This document shows, one piece after another, positions 19,646 to 27,376 of a stretch of 64,000 nt of DNA. The translations under genes were made by a program, and so were the position numbers. Numbering within the stretch: position 1 is the stretch's first letter; the number at the start of each line of letters is the position of its first letter. This DNA is from Amycolatopsis dendrobii (GTDB taxonomy: Bacteria; Actinomycetota; Actinomycetes; Mycobacteriales; Pseudonocardiaceae), in contig NZ_JACGZW010000004.1 of NCBI RefSeq assembly GCF_014145675.1, positions 62,001 through 126,000 on the forward strand, in the 5' to 3' direction. The notes beneath the pieces are model-generated. The model searched no databases, was not told the origin of the DNA, and saw only the letters and a list, made by a program, of their open reading frames with translations.

Positions 19646-20230
19646 GCTTAACGCGCGCACCACCAAATCCGTCACCTGATCCAAATACCCTTCCTCGGCC
19701 GGAACCCCGCGCACGATCAACCGCCAGTAAACAATCCCCGCCCCCATGTCCAGGGCCAGTTCGAGATCCGTATCCGCCGGGATCTCCCCGCGCTCGATCG
19801 CCCTGGTGAACACCGCCCGGTTGATCGCCCGCCGCGGTCCGCCGATGGTCTCGCGGGCGAACTCGGCCATTTCCGGGTTTCGGCGGGCCTCCGCGATCAA
19901 CCCGGGGAAGATCCGCGAAAACCGCGGATGCGTGATCCATTCGTAGAGCGCTTCCAGCGTCGCCCGGATATCGCCACGCAGGCTGCCGGTGTCCGGGTCC
20001 GCCGCGCGGGCCAGGCTGAACTCCGCGATGACCGCGCCGATCATTTCGTCCTTCGACGGCCAGCGCCGGTACAGCGCGCTCTTCCCGACCCCCGCGCGTT
20101 TCGCGACCGCTTCCATCGACAGCCTGCCGAAGCCGACTTCGGCGAGTTCGTCGATCACGGCTTCGGTGATGGCGCGGGTGACGTCGGGCTGCAGAACGGC
20201 AGCCCCGGTCGGGGTCCGGCGGGTCGTCAT
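19640..20230 (-). CDS. TetR family transcriptional regulator
   Basis: A 196-residue repressor. The N-terminal helix-turn-helix spans about 15-60 (RLSMEAVAKRAGVGKSALYR then RWPSKDEMI), followed by a ligand-binding helical domain with WITHPRFSRIFPGLIAEARR. ATG 20230 was preferred because it starts just inside the operator region; the upstream frame is an antisense shadow. Divergent from the three-gene operon at 20324-22705, with two copies of its probable operator between them. Ligand unknown, perhaps a small hydrophobic compound processed by that operon. Confidence 0.88.
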   Translation of the reverse strand: MTTRRTPTGAAVLQPDVTRAITEAVIDELAEVGFGRLSMEAVAKRAGVGKSALYRRWPSKDEMIGAVIAEFSLARAADPDTGSLRGDIRATLEALYEWITHPRFSRIFPGLIAEARRNPEMAEFARETIGGPRRAINRAVFTRAIERGEIPADTDLELALDMGAGIVYWRLIVRGVPAEEGYLDQVTDLVVRALSA

Positions 20231-20250
20231 GCCGGTGAGCATAGCGTGTG

Positions 20251-20303
20251 GACGAGACGGTCCCGTCCCGTGTACGTTGACGACGAGACGGTACCGTCTC
20301 GTC
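20251..20303. promoter_or_regulatory. two TetR operators in a divergent promoter
   Basis: GACGAGACGG-TA-CCGTCTCGTC (20282-20303) is a perfect 22-bp palindrome. An imperfect copy, GACGAGACGGTCCCGTCCCGT, lies at 20251-20271, one base per 31 apart (about three helical turns). Both fall between tetR and the operon it faces, and the second is 20 bp before the first operon start. Confidence 0.8.
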
Positions 20304-20323
20304 CGATCCTGAGGAGGGGCTCG

Positions 20324-20719
20324 ATGACACTCATCGATCACGCGCTCGACCTGCTGGTCCAGCACGACATGGCCGGATTCCTGCAGTTGTTCGCCGAGGA
20401 CGCCGTGACCGAGTTCCCGTTCGCCGCGCCCGGGCGGCCCGAGCGCGTGGAAGGCCGCGCGGCCCTGGCCGAGTACCTGAGCGACTATCCGAACCTGCTC
20501 GACCACCGCGAGGTCGTCGCGAAGACCGTGCACCAGACGACCGACCCGGAGGTCTCGATCGCGGAGTTCGAACTGGCCGGCATCGCGGTCGCCACCCAGA
20601 AGCCGTACCGCCTGCGCTACGTCGTGGTTTTGACTGTCCGCGACGGCCTGATCCGCCGCTACCGCGACTACTGGAGCCCGCTCGCCGTTACCGAGGTGCT
20701 CGGGGTGCCGGGTGTCTGA
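20324..20719 (+). CDS. SnoaL/NTF2-like protein
   Basis: A 131-residue cone-fold protein of the SnoaL-like/nuclear-transport-factor-2 class, with MTLIDHALDLLVQHDMAGFL, EFPFAAPGRPERVEGRAALA and a late IRRYRDYWSPL. Such proteins act as small isomerases, cyclases or hydrolases; no specific catalytic set is secure. ATG 20324 follows GAGGAGGGG. It overlaps the next gene by 8 bp and is first in a TetR-controlled operon. Confidence 0.75.
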   Translation: MTLIDHALDLLVQHDMAGFLQLFAEDAVTEFPFAAPGRPERVEGRAALAEYLSDYPNLLDHREVVAKTVHQTTDPEVSIAEFELAGIAVATQKPYRLRYVVVLTVRDGLIRRYRDYWSPLAVTEVLGVPGV

Positions 20720-21518
20720 CGTCCTCGTGCTCGGCTCGACCGGCACCACCGGCAGTCGCGTCGTGCGCGGGCTCGAAGCCGCCGGTGTACGACCGCGCGC
20801 GGCGACCCGGAATCCCGTTGAGCCAGGCCAGATCCGGTTCGACTGGGACGAGCCCGCGACGTACGGTCCGGCGCTGGACGGGGTCTCGGCGGTCTACCTG
20901 ATCGCCCCGGTCGGGACTGAGCCGCAGCCGCTGGTCGAGGCGTTTCTCAAGCACGCGCCGGACGCACGCGTGGTCCTGCTCAGTTCGTCCGCCGTGGACG
21001 AGCACACCCCGGTGGTGGGCGGTCTGCCCGGCCTGGTCCGCCGTCAGCCGGGCTGGGCGGTGTTGCGGCCGTCGTGGTTCATGCAGAACTTCACCGCCGG
21101 GCACCTCGTCGGCGAAAGCGCCCGCGCGGGCCGGATCGTGACCGCGACCGGCGACGCCCGGGTGGCGTTCGTCGACGCGGGCGACATCGCCGCGGTCGCC
21201 GTCCGCGCGCTGCTCGATCCGGAACCGCACAACACCGACCACCTCATCACCGGTCCGCGCGCGCTCAGTTACGCCGAAGCGGCCGAGATCGTCGGGAAAC
21301 GGCTCGGCCATCCGGTCGTGCACGCCTCGGTTTCGCCTTACGAGTACCAGCAATTCCTGGTCCGCGACGGCCTCCCCGAGTCGTACGCCGAAATGCTCGC
21401 CTTGCTGGACGAGGCGATCCGCGGCGGTGCCGAGGACCGCGTGACCGACACCGTCGAGCGGGTCACCGGGCGACCCGCCCGTGACTTCCGCACCTTCGCG
21501 AAAGAGGAGATCCGATGA
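20712..21518 (+). CDS. NmrA-like NAD(P)-binding oxidoreductase
   Basis: A 268-residue atypical short-chain dehydrogenase. The Rossmann loop VLVLGSTGTTGSRVVRGL at the N-terminus fits NAD(P) binding, and ARVVLLSSSAVDEH followed by WAVLRPSWFMQNF is typical of NmrA/azoreductase-like proteins (YtfG, ergot-type reductases). It lacks the SDR YxxxK pair. GTG start inside the upstream gene and stop overlapping the next start show tight operon packing. Confidence 0.8.
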   Translation: MSDVLVLGSTGTTGSRVVRGLEAAGVRPRAATRNPVEPGQIRFDWDEPATYGPALDGVSAVYLIAPVGTEPQPLVEAFLKHAPDARVVLLSSSAVDEHTPVVGGLPGLVRRQPGWAVLRPSWFMQNFTAGHLVGESARAGRIVTATGDARVAFVDAGDIAAVAVRALLDPEPHNTDHLITGPRALSYAEAAEIVGKRLGHPVVHASVSPYEYQQFLVRDGLPESYAEMLALLDEAIRGGAEDRVTDTVERVTGRPARDFRTFAKEEIR

Positions 21519-22705
21519 AGCCGCTGCTGTTCGAAGACGACCCGCAGTTCTGGTTCGAAACCCTGATCGCGCTTGGCGAGATCGCATACGGGGGCGCGGA
21601 TTTCGGCGAGATCGTCGCGACCGCGTCGAACATCAAATCCGGTGACTACGACAGCTGGCACGACGCGTGGCTCGCCACCGCCGAGCGGCTCTACGCCGAG
21701 GCCGCCACCATGCATCCGATCAGCGCGCGCGACGCGTACCTGCGCGCCTCGACGTACTATCGCCGCGCCGAGTTCTTCTTGCACGGCAACCCGGAAGACC
21801 CGCGAATCAACTACGCCTACGAGCGCAACGTCGAGTGCTTCCAGCGCGCGGTGGAGACGCTCGACCACGTCGAACGGATCGAAATCCCCTACGACGGCCA
21901 CGTCTTGCGCGGCTACTTCTACCGCGCTCCCGGCGACGGTCCGAAGCCGCTTCTGGTGGTGCACAACGGTTTTGACGGCAGCGCCGAGGACCTGCACTTC
22001 ATGGGCGCGACAGCGGGCCAGGAACGCGGCTACCACGTGCTGACCTTCGACGGCCCCGGCCAGCCCAGCGCCGTCCACCGCGACGGAATGCTGTTCCGCC
22101 CGGACTGGGAGCACGTCGTCGGCCAGGTGCTCGACTACGCCCTCGCGCTCCCCGGCGTGCTCCCGGAGAAGGTCGCCCTGATCGGCTGGAGCCTCGGCGG
22201 GATGCTCGCGCCGCGCGCCGCCGCGTTCGAACCGCGGCTGTCGGCCGTCGTCGCGGTGGACGGGCTCTTCGACGCCGGTGCGGCTTTCGTGCAGCAACTC
22301 CCGTGGGACCGCGACGAGATCGTCCGCCGCGCGAACGCACCGGAGGACCCTGAACTGGATGCCTTTCTAGCCGCTGCGAAGGAGCAGAGCCCGACCGTCC
22401 GCTGGGCATTGGGCCACGGCCGCTACGTGATGGGCGGCGCGTCCGATCGCGAGTTCCTGGCGAAGTATCTCGAATACCACCTCTTCGACGGCGTGGCCGA
22501 GCGCATCACGTGCCCGGCGCTGATCTGCGACGCGCCGGAGGACCTGTTCTTCACCGGCCAGCCGCAGCAGCTGTACGACCGGATCAGCGGCCCGAAGAAG
22601 CTGCTGAACTTCACCGCGGAGGAGGGCGCGGACGCGCACTGCCACGTCGGCGCGATGCGGCTCGCGAGCGGCCGGATCTACGACTGGCTGGACGACGTGC
22701 TGTGA
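21515..22705 (+). CDS. alpha/beta hydrolase of the FrsA/2,6-dihydropseudooxynicotine hydrolase type
   Basis: A 396-residue hydrolase with an N-terminal helical cap (about 1-120, including DSWHDAWLATAERLYAEA) and a hydrolase core starting near RIEIPYDGHVLRGYFYRAPG. The nucleophile is Ser226 in LIGWSLGGMLAPRAAAFEP, a late LICDAPEDLFFTG probably carries the acid, and EEGADAHCHVGA the His. The start overlaps the NmrA-like gene (ATGA). It could act on C-C or ester bonds of a ring-derived substrate; the real substrate is unknown. Confidence 0.8.
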   Translation: MKPLLFEDDPQFWFETLIALGEIAYGGADFGEIVATASNIKSGDYDSWHDAWLATAERLYAEAATMHPISARDAYLRASTYYRRAEFFLHGNPEDPRINYAYERNVECFQRAVETLDHVERIEIPYDGHVLRGYFYRAPGDGPKPLLVVHNGFDGSAEDLHFMGATAGQERGYHVLTFDGPGQPSAVHRDGMLFRPDWEHVVGQVLDYALALPGVLPEKVALIGWSLGGMLAPRAAAFEPRLSAVVAVDGLFDAGAAFVQQLPWDRDEIVRRANAPEDPELDAFLAAAKEQSPTVRWALGHGRYVMGGASDREFLAKYLEYHLFDGVAERITCPALICDAPEDLFFTGQPQQLYDRISGPKKLLNFTAEEGADAHCHVGAMRLASGRIYDWLDDVL

Positions 22706-22707
22706 GG

Positions 22708-22755
22708 CCTCGTGAGTGTTAGTTCCGGTTCTGACCGGCGTGAACACTCACGAGG
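22708..22755. repeat. CTCGTGAGTG palindrome, copy 1
   Basis: The outer arms CCTCGTGAGTGTT (22708-22720) and AACACTCACGAGG (22743-22755) are perfectly complementary; an inner stem CCGGT-tctg-ACCGG is separated from them by a 4-nt bulge. It lies between convergent genes, 2 bp after the hydrolase stop, and its right arm contains the stop codon of lysE. Related copies are at 51433, 58338 and 58440. Confidence 0.9.
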
Positions 22756-23377
22756 ATTCCAGGGCCAGTGCCGCGCCGAACCCGACCAGCGCGGTGCCGG
22801 TCACCCCGTCCAGCGCGCGGCGGACCTTGCGGCGGCTGAGCCACGCGCGGACCCGGTGCACGAAGAACAGCAGGACCAGCAGCCAGATCGTGCCCAGCAC
22901 GGCGACCGTGTACGCGAGCACCAGCGCGTCCCAGGTCGTCGTGCGCACCGGGTCGAGGAACTGCGGCAGCACCGACAGGTAGAGCACCAGCACCTTGGGG
23001 TTCGTGATGTTCGAGAGGAACCCTTCGCGCCACCGCCGGAAGCCGCTGGTGCGCCTGCGCTGGGTGTCGGCGACCGCGTCGTAGTTGCCGCGCCACGCAC
23101 CGCGCAGCGCCTGGAAGCCGAGGTACAGCAGGTACGCCGCGCCGAGCCACTTGAGCGTGAGGAACACCGGCTGCGAACGGGCGATGACGACGCCGAGCCC
23201 GAGCGCCGCCGCGGTGCCCTGGACCGCGTTGCCGGCGAAGATGCCCGCCGTGGCCAGCAAGCCGCCGCGCGCCCCGCCGGACAGCGCGTTCTTCAGCATC
23301 ACCATCGTGTCCGGCCCCGGCGCGAGCACGATGAGGACCACGATCACCAGATAACTGCCGTATCCGCTCCACGTCAC
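22748..23377 (-). CDS. LysE family amino-acid exporter
   Basis: A 209-residue membrane protein with six hydrophobic segments and the LysE/RhtB signature APGPDTMVMLKNALSGGARG near the N-terminus. The following helix KWLGAAYLLYLGFQALRGAW and FLSNITNPKVLVLYLSVLPQF are typical. It exports amino acids or related small molecules; the substrate cannot be read. The stop codon lies in the right arm of palindrome copy 1. Confidence 0.87.
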   Translation of the reverse strand: MTWSGYGSYLVIVVLIVLAPGPDTMVMLKNALSGGARGGLLATAGIFAGNAVQGTAAALGLGVVIARSQPVFLTLKWLGAAYLLYLGFQALRGAWRGNYDAVADTQRRRTSGFRRWREGFLSNITNPKVLVLYLSVLPQFLDPVRTTTWDALVLAYTVAVLGTIWLLVLLFFVHRVRAWLSRRKVRRALDGVTGTALVGFGAALALESS

Positions 23378-23444
23378 GTCTGACCACGGTAGATTCCGGA
23401 TCGGCCGGCGTCTCGCGGATTTCCGTCACAGTGCTTTCGGCCAG

Positions 23445-23555
23445 CGGGCAACCCGGGTGAACCGGACGGCGTGTTCTCTTCGGGAGCGAGGAGGGCGTCA
23501 TGTATCCACTGGCCGAGGGCGAACAGCTGCTCTGGTCCGGGCGGCCGCAGCGGTA
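23445..23555 (+). repeat. 111-bp direct repeat, first copy
   Basis: This block runs from 55 bp upstream of the first PH-like gene through codon 19. It matches 24060-24170 with a single T/C difference, including GGGAGCGAGGAGGGCGTC before the ATG. Promoter, ribosome-binding site and N-terminus are therefore shared by both paralogues. Confidence 0.95.
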
Positions 23556-24048
23556 CCCCCGCCGGTACGCGAACTATCACGGTTACGTCGTAGCGATCGT
23601 GGCCTTCGCGGCGCTTGCCGCGATCGGCGTCGTCGGCACCGTGAAGTTCGGCGTGGAGATCGCTCTCTTCGCGCTGTGGCCGGGTTTCTTCGGCCTGGTG
23701 CTCGGGCTGGCCGTCGAACGGAACCGGCAGCGCAAGGTGCTGCTCGGGGTGCTGACCTACCTCGTCACGGATCGCAGGCTCGTCTTCGTCGCCGACCGTC
23801 CGAGCGGCGCCGAGTTCCGCTGGGTGTGGCTTCCCGACCTGGGCGAGCCGCGGGTTCGCGACCACGGGGACGGCACCGGCACCGTCGGCTTCGGGGCGTC
23901 CCTGCGCGACTGGCTGCGCGACCAGCAGTTCCGGGCGCAGTCGTCGCTCGCGACGATGGTGCCCGAACTGATCGCGATCGAGGATCCGGAGCACGTCGCC
24001 GAGCTGATCTCGCAGAACGCTCCGCGCTCGCCCTTGCCGCACCAATAA
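23500..24048 (+). CDS. PH-like (bacterial PH domain) membrane protein, paralogue 1
   Basis: A 182-residue protein: an N-terminal MYPLAEGEQLLWSGRPQRY, two hydrophobic segments at about 27-48 and 52-75, then a soluble domain with VLTYLVTDRRLVFVADRPSG and a C-terminal helix. This is the layout of small actinobacterial proteins with a membrane hairpin followed by a PH-like fold (LWSGxP... YxxTxRRLxF). No catalytic residues. Its 5' end is nearly identical to the next gene; the remainder has diverged. Confidence 0.7.
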   Translation: MYPLAEGEQLLWSGRPQRYPRRYANYHGYVVAIVAFAALAAIGVVGTVKFGVEIALFALWPGFFGLVLGLAVERNRQRKVLLGVLTYLVTDRRLVFVADRPSGAEFRWVWLPDLGEPRVRDHGDGTGTVGFGASLRDWLRDQQFRAQSSLATMVPELIAIEDPEHVAELISQNAPRSPLPHQ

Positions 24049-24059
24049 TTCCGGCTGGC

Positions 24060-24170
24060 CGGGCAACCCGGGCGAACCGGACGGCGTGTTCTCTTCGGGA
24101 GCGAGGAGGGCGTCATGTATCCACTGGCCGAGGGCGAACAGCTGCTCTGGTCCGGGCGGCCGCAGCGGTA
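24060..24170 (+). repeat. 111-bp direct repeat, second copy
   Basis: Second copy of the block at 23445-23555, offset by 615 bp. It starts 12 bp after the first paralogue's stop. The near-identity, far above that of the rest of the two genes, suggests recent duplication or gene conversion limited to the 5' end. Confidence 0.95.
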
Positions 24171-24648
24171 TGTGCGGCGTTACCGCGATTACCACTACTA
24201 CCTCACGGTGGGGATCCTGCTCCTCGTCGTCTCGGTGCTGATCGCGACCCTGAACCTGAGCTACTGGGTCATGGTCGGCTGGATCGCCGTGCTCAGCCTT
24301 GTTTTCAACGGCGGGATCGAGCGCAACCGCGAGCGTCGCGGCTTCATCGCCGTGACGACGTACCTGGTCACCGACCGCAGGTTGATCTTCGTGTCGGAAT
24401 CGCCGCCCGGCGCCGAGTTCCGGTGGGTCCAGCTCGCCGACCTCCGCCCACCGCGAGTCCGCGACCACGGCGACGGTACCGGGACGATCGACTTCCATCC
24501 CACGGTCAGCGAGTGGCTGCGCGACCAGGGCTTCCGTTCGCGGCCCGCTTGGTACCCGATCCTGCCGGAGCTGATGGCCGTTCCGGACGCGGCGCACGTC
24601 GCCGACCTGATCTCCCGGAACGCTCCGCGCGCCCCGGTCGTTGGGTGA
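24115..24648 (+). CDS. PH-like membrane protein, paralogue 2
   Basis: A 177-residue paralogue of the preceding gene with the same plan: identical first 19 residues, a two-helix membrane segment (YYLTVGILLLVVSVLIATLN and VMVGWIAVLSLVFNG), then VTTYLVTDRRLIFVSESPPG, DHGDGTGTI and a C-terminal helix. Outside the shared block only scattered blocks agree (e.g. GAEFRWV and RVRDHGDGTGT). Function unknown. Confidence 0.7.
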   Translation: MYPLAEGEQLLWSGRPQRYVRRYRDYHYYLTVGILLLVVSVLIATLNLSYWVMVGWIAVLSLVFNGGIERNRERRGFIAVTTYLVTDRRLIFVSESPPGAEFRWVQLADLRPPRVRDHGDGTGTIDFHPTVSEWLRDQGFRSRPAWYPILPELMAVPDAAHVADLISRNAPRAPVVG

Positions 24649-24651
24649 AGC

Positions 24652-24969
24652 ATGCTGCTGACCTTGCTGGGTCTCTCGCTGCCGGTCGCCACCATCGCGC
24701 TGCTGATCGTCGGCGGGTGGGAGCTGCGGCGGAAGAAGAAACCGTCCCGGCTCAAGGCGCGGCTGTCTTCGACGTACCTCGACGAGGTCACCGCTTTCCT
24801 CTACGGCACCAAGCGCCATGAGCTCGACCACCGGGATTCGGCGGAGATGACCCTCGAGGAGGACGCGCAGGGAGCGCCTCCGCTGGGTACCGTCGACCTC
24901 GACCGCGGGGTAGTGGTCGTCCGGCCCGGCGCGTCACCCGGGCGTGGCCGAATCCACTCCGCCGATTAA
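24652..24969 (+). CDS. small membrane-anchored protein (DUF6191-like)
   Basis: A 105-residue protein with one N-terminal hydrophobic helix (LLTLLGLSLPVATIALLIVG) followed by a basic patch (ELRRKKKPSRLKARL) and a hydrophilic tail with YLDEVTAFLYGTKRHELDHR. It resembles small DUF6191-type actinobacterial proteins, but the match is from memory. It starts 4 bp after the second PH-like gene and is probably cotranscribed. Confidence 0.6.
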   Translation: MLLTLLGLSLPVATIALLIVGGWELRRKKKPSRLKARLSSTYLDEVTAFLYGTKRHELDHRDSAEMTLEEDAQGAPPLGTVDLDRGVVVVRPGASPGRGRIHSAD

Positions 24970-25019
24970 GTTACCGGCGGGTACACTCGGGCGGTCGTCT
25001 CGGCGAAGAGAGGTGCACC

Positions 25020-27041
25020 GTGCCGTACCCCACCGACCACGAGCGCGACCGGCCCTGGGTGATGCGCACCTATGCGGGTCATTCGTCCGCCGCCGCGTCC
25101 AACGAGCTGTACCGGCGGAATCTCGCCAAGGGGCAGACCGGGCTGTCGGTCGCCTTCGATCTCCCGACGCAGACCGGTTACGACCCGGACCACGTGCTCG
25201 CGCGCGGCGAGGTCGGCAAGGTCGGTGTGCCGGTTTCGCACATCGGCGACATGCGGCAGCTGTTCGACGGCATCCCGCTCGCCGAGGCGAACACCTCGAT
25301 GACGATCAACGCGCCCGCGATGTGGCTGCTCGCGCTGTACGTCTCGGTGGCCCGCGAACAGGCCGAGGCGCAGGGCCGCGACGTCGACGAGGTGCTGGCG
25401 AAGCTCACCGGCACCACGCAGAACGACATCATCAAGGAATACCTCTCCCGCGGCACCTACATCTTCCCGCCAGGGCCGAGCCTCCGGCTGATCACCGACA
25501 TGATCGCGTGGACCGTGCACCACGTGCCGAAATGGAATCCGATCAACATCTGCAGCTACCACCTCCAGGAGGCGGGTGCGACGCCGACGCAGGAGGTCGC
25601 GTACGCGCTGTGCACCGCGATCGCCGTGCTGGACGCGGTGCGCGACTCCGGCCAGGTCGACCAGGCCGACATGGAGAAGGTCGTCGCGCGGATCTCGTTC
25701 TTCGTCAACGCGGGCGTCCGGTTCGTCGAAGAGATGTGCAAGATGCGCGCGTTCACGCAGCTGTGGGACGAGCTGACGCGCGAGCGCTACGGCGTCGAGA
25801 ACCCGAAGGCGCGCCGGCTGCGGTACGGCGTGCAGGTGAACTCGCTCGGGCTGACCGAGGCGCAGCCGGAGAACAACGTCCAGCGGATCGTGCTGGAGAT
25901 GCTGGCCGTGTCGCTGTCGCGGGGTTCGCGGGCGCGGGCGATTCAGCTGCCCGCGTGGAATGAGGCGCTGGGGCTGCCTCGGCCGTGGGACCAGCAGTGG
26001 GCGTTGCGCATGCAGCAGGTGCTCGCGTTCGAGACGGATTTGCTGGAGTACGAAGACATTTTCGACGGATCGCACGTGGTGCAGGCGAAGGTCGACGAGA
26101 TCGTTTCCGGGGCGCGCGAGGAGATCGCGCGGGTACAGGATCTCGGCGGGGCGGTGGCCGCCGTCGAGAGCGGGTACATGAAGTCGCAGCTGGTTTCGTC
26201 GCTCGCGGAGTATCGGCGGGGAATGGAGAACGGCGAGCGGGTTCTCGTCGGGGTGAATAAATTCGAGACGACTGAGCCGTCGCCGTTGCAGGCTGAGGGC
26301 GCCAAGGCGATCGAGACTATTGATCCGGCGGTGGAGAAGGCCGCGGTCGCTGCGGTGGAGAAGTGGCGGGAAGAGCGGGATAACGCCGCTGTCGCCGCTT
26401 CTCTTGCCGCGTTGAAGGATGCGGCTGGCACTTCGGACAATCTGTTCGAGGCTACTTTGGAGTGTGCCCGGGCTGGGGTGACGACCGGGGAATGGTCGGG
26501 CGCTTTGCGGGAGGTGTTCGGGGAGTACCGGGCGCCTACCGGGGTTTCCGCTGCTTCGGCCGCCGGACAGGGGGATCCTGGGCTGGAGCGGGTTCGGGAG
26601 CTGGTTCGGCGCACCGAGTCCGAGATGGGGGAGCGGCTGCGGATCCTCGTCGGGAAGCCTGGGCTGGACGGGCATTCCAATGGCGCCGAGCAGGTGGCGG
26701 TGCGGGCTCGGGATGTCGGGTTCGAGGTTGTTTATCAGGGCATCCGGCTGACTCCGGACCAGATCGTCGCGGCCGCGGTGCAGGAAGGTGTGCACGTGGT
26801 CGGCCTGTCGGTGCTTTCCGGCTCGCATCTGGAGGTCGTGCCGTTGGTGGTCGACGGGCTGCGGGCGGCAGGGGCTGGAGATATTCCGGTTATTGTGGGC
26901 GGGATTATTCCGCCCGACGACGCCGCGCTGCTCACCGAACGCGGTATCGCGCGGGTGTTTACGCCCAAGGATTACGAATTGACCGACATTATGGCCGGGA
27001 TTGTGGAATTGGTTCGGGAGCGGCACGGGCTGGGTGGTTAG
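25020..27041 (+). CDS. ecm: ethylmalonyl-CoA mutase (MeaA type, adenosylcobalamin-dependent)
   Basis: A 673-residue single-chain acyl-CoA mutase. The N-terminal TIM-barrel shows GLSVAFDLPTQTGYDPD, TSMTINAPAMWLLALYV and GTTQNDIIKEYLSRGTYIFP. The B12 domain begins with LVGKPGLDGHSNGAEQVAVR, whose His552 is the cobalt ligand. The DGHSNGAEQ form is characteristic of ethylmalonyl-CoA mutase/MeaA rather than methylmalonyl-CoA mutase (DGHDRGA). It converts ethylmalonyl-CoA to methylsuccinyl-CoA in the ethylmalonyl-CoA pathway. No crotonyl-CoA carboxylase/reductase is nearby. The 3' half uses many GGG, CTT and ATT codons, unlike the 5' half. Confidence 0.85.
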   Translation: MPYPTDHERDRPWVMRTYAGHSSAAASNELYRRNLAKGQTGLSVAFDLPTQTGYDPDHVLARGEVGKVGVPVSHIGDMRQLFDGIPLAEANTSMTINAPAMWLLALYVSVAREQAEAQGRDVDEVLAKLTGTTQNDIIKEYLSRGTYIFPPGPSLRLITDMIAWTVHHVPKWNPINICSYHLQEAGATPTQEVAYALCTAIAVLDAVRDSGQVDQADMEKVVARISFFVNAGVRFVEEMCKMRAFTQLWDELTRERYGVENPKARRLRYGVQVNSLGLTEAQPENNVQRIVLEMLAVSLSRGSRARAIQLPAWNEALGLPRPWDQQWALRMQQVLAFETDLLEYEDIFDGSHVVQAKVDEIVSGAREEIARVQDLGGAVAAVESGYMKSQLVSSLAEYRRGMENGERVLVGVNKFETTEPSPLQAEGAKAIETIDPAVEKAAVAAVEKWREERDNAAVAASLAALKDAAGTSDNLFEATLECARAGVTTGEWSGALREVFGEYRAPTGVSAASAAGQGDPGLERVRELVRRTESEMGERLRILVGKPGLDGHSNGAEQVAVRARDVGFEVVYQGIRLTPDQIVAAAVQEGVHVVGLSVLSGSHLEVVPLVVDGLRAAGAGDIPVIVGGIIPPDDAALLTERGIARVFTPKDYELTDIMAGIVELVRERHGLGG

Positions 27042-27110
27042 CGGCTCGCCGCCTGGCGGCGACATTGCCGTGGGGGTTGCGTGGGGCACCCCGAAGCTTG
27101 ATTGTGATGA

Positions 27111-27167
27111 CGGTCTGAGGGTGCTTGTCAAGGCGGGAAAGATGCCTTGACAAGCACCCTCAGACCG
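27111..27167. repeat. 24-bp perfect inverted repeat
   Basis: The left arm starts CGGTCTGAGGGTGCTTGTCA and ends AGGC; the right arm is its exact complement, around a 9-nt loop GGGAAAGAT. It lies 69 bp after the ecm stop. The arms are longer than needed for termination and show no T-run; it could be a bidirectional terminator or a dispersed palindrome. Confidence 0.9.
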
Positions 27168-27256
27168 CATTGTGGCTTCGTATCGGGGTGCGGGGGTGGT
27201 GTGGGTGCATCGATCGTTGAGTGCACTGGCTGCGGTTTCGCGAGTGGTGGGGTTTG

Positions 27257-27309
27257 CGCCCCAATGTGGCGTTGGGTGCGTCGCATGCACCGAACGCCAC
27301 ATTGGGGCG
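27257..27309. repeat. 17-bp-arm palindrome CGCCCCAATGTGGCGTT
   Basis: CGCCCCAATGTGGCGTT (27257-27273) pairs perfectly with AACGCCACATTGGGGCG (27293-27309). After one mismatch an inner GGTGC-GCACC stem continues around GTCGCAT. Its sequence is unrelated to the other two palindromes in the same gap. Confidence 0.88.
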
Positions 27310-27337
27310 GCACCGGGGCAGCGGGCGCGGGGCGGGT

Positions 27338-27376
27338 CGCGAGGGGATCAGGGTCGATCAGGGTTCCCCTCACGGC
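27338..27376. repeat. degenerate CGTGAGGGGAACCCT palindrome
   Basis: The right arm AGGGTTCCCCTCACGG is the reverse complement of CCGTGAGGGGAACCCT, the core also found at 5475. The left arm is eroded to CGCGAGGGGATCAGGG. The stop codon of the isochorismatase-like gene (27370-27372, read on the minus strand) lies in the right arm. Confidence 0.75.

Larger units (their letters stand above)
27042..27369. other. 328-bp gap between convergent genes packed with palindromes
   Basis: No gene. Three unrelated palindromes follow each other: 27111-27167, 27257-27309 and 27338-27376. Between them lies a weaker GTGCA...TGCAC pair near 27206-27227. Long frames read through the gap are shadows of the isochorismatase-like gene and of the palindromes. 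Confidence 0.75.

Noticed and set aside
19375..19809. Separate 144-codon gene after the Uma2 N-terminus
   Set aside because: Its first half is the Uma2 C-terminal domain without its N-terminus, and the rest is antisense to tetR.
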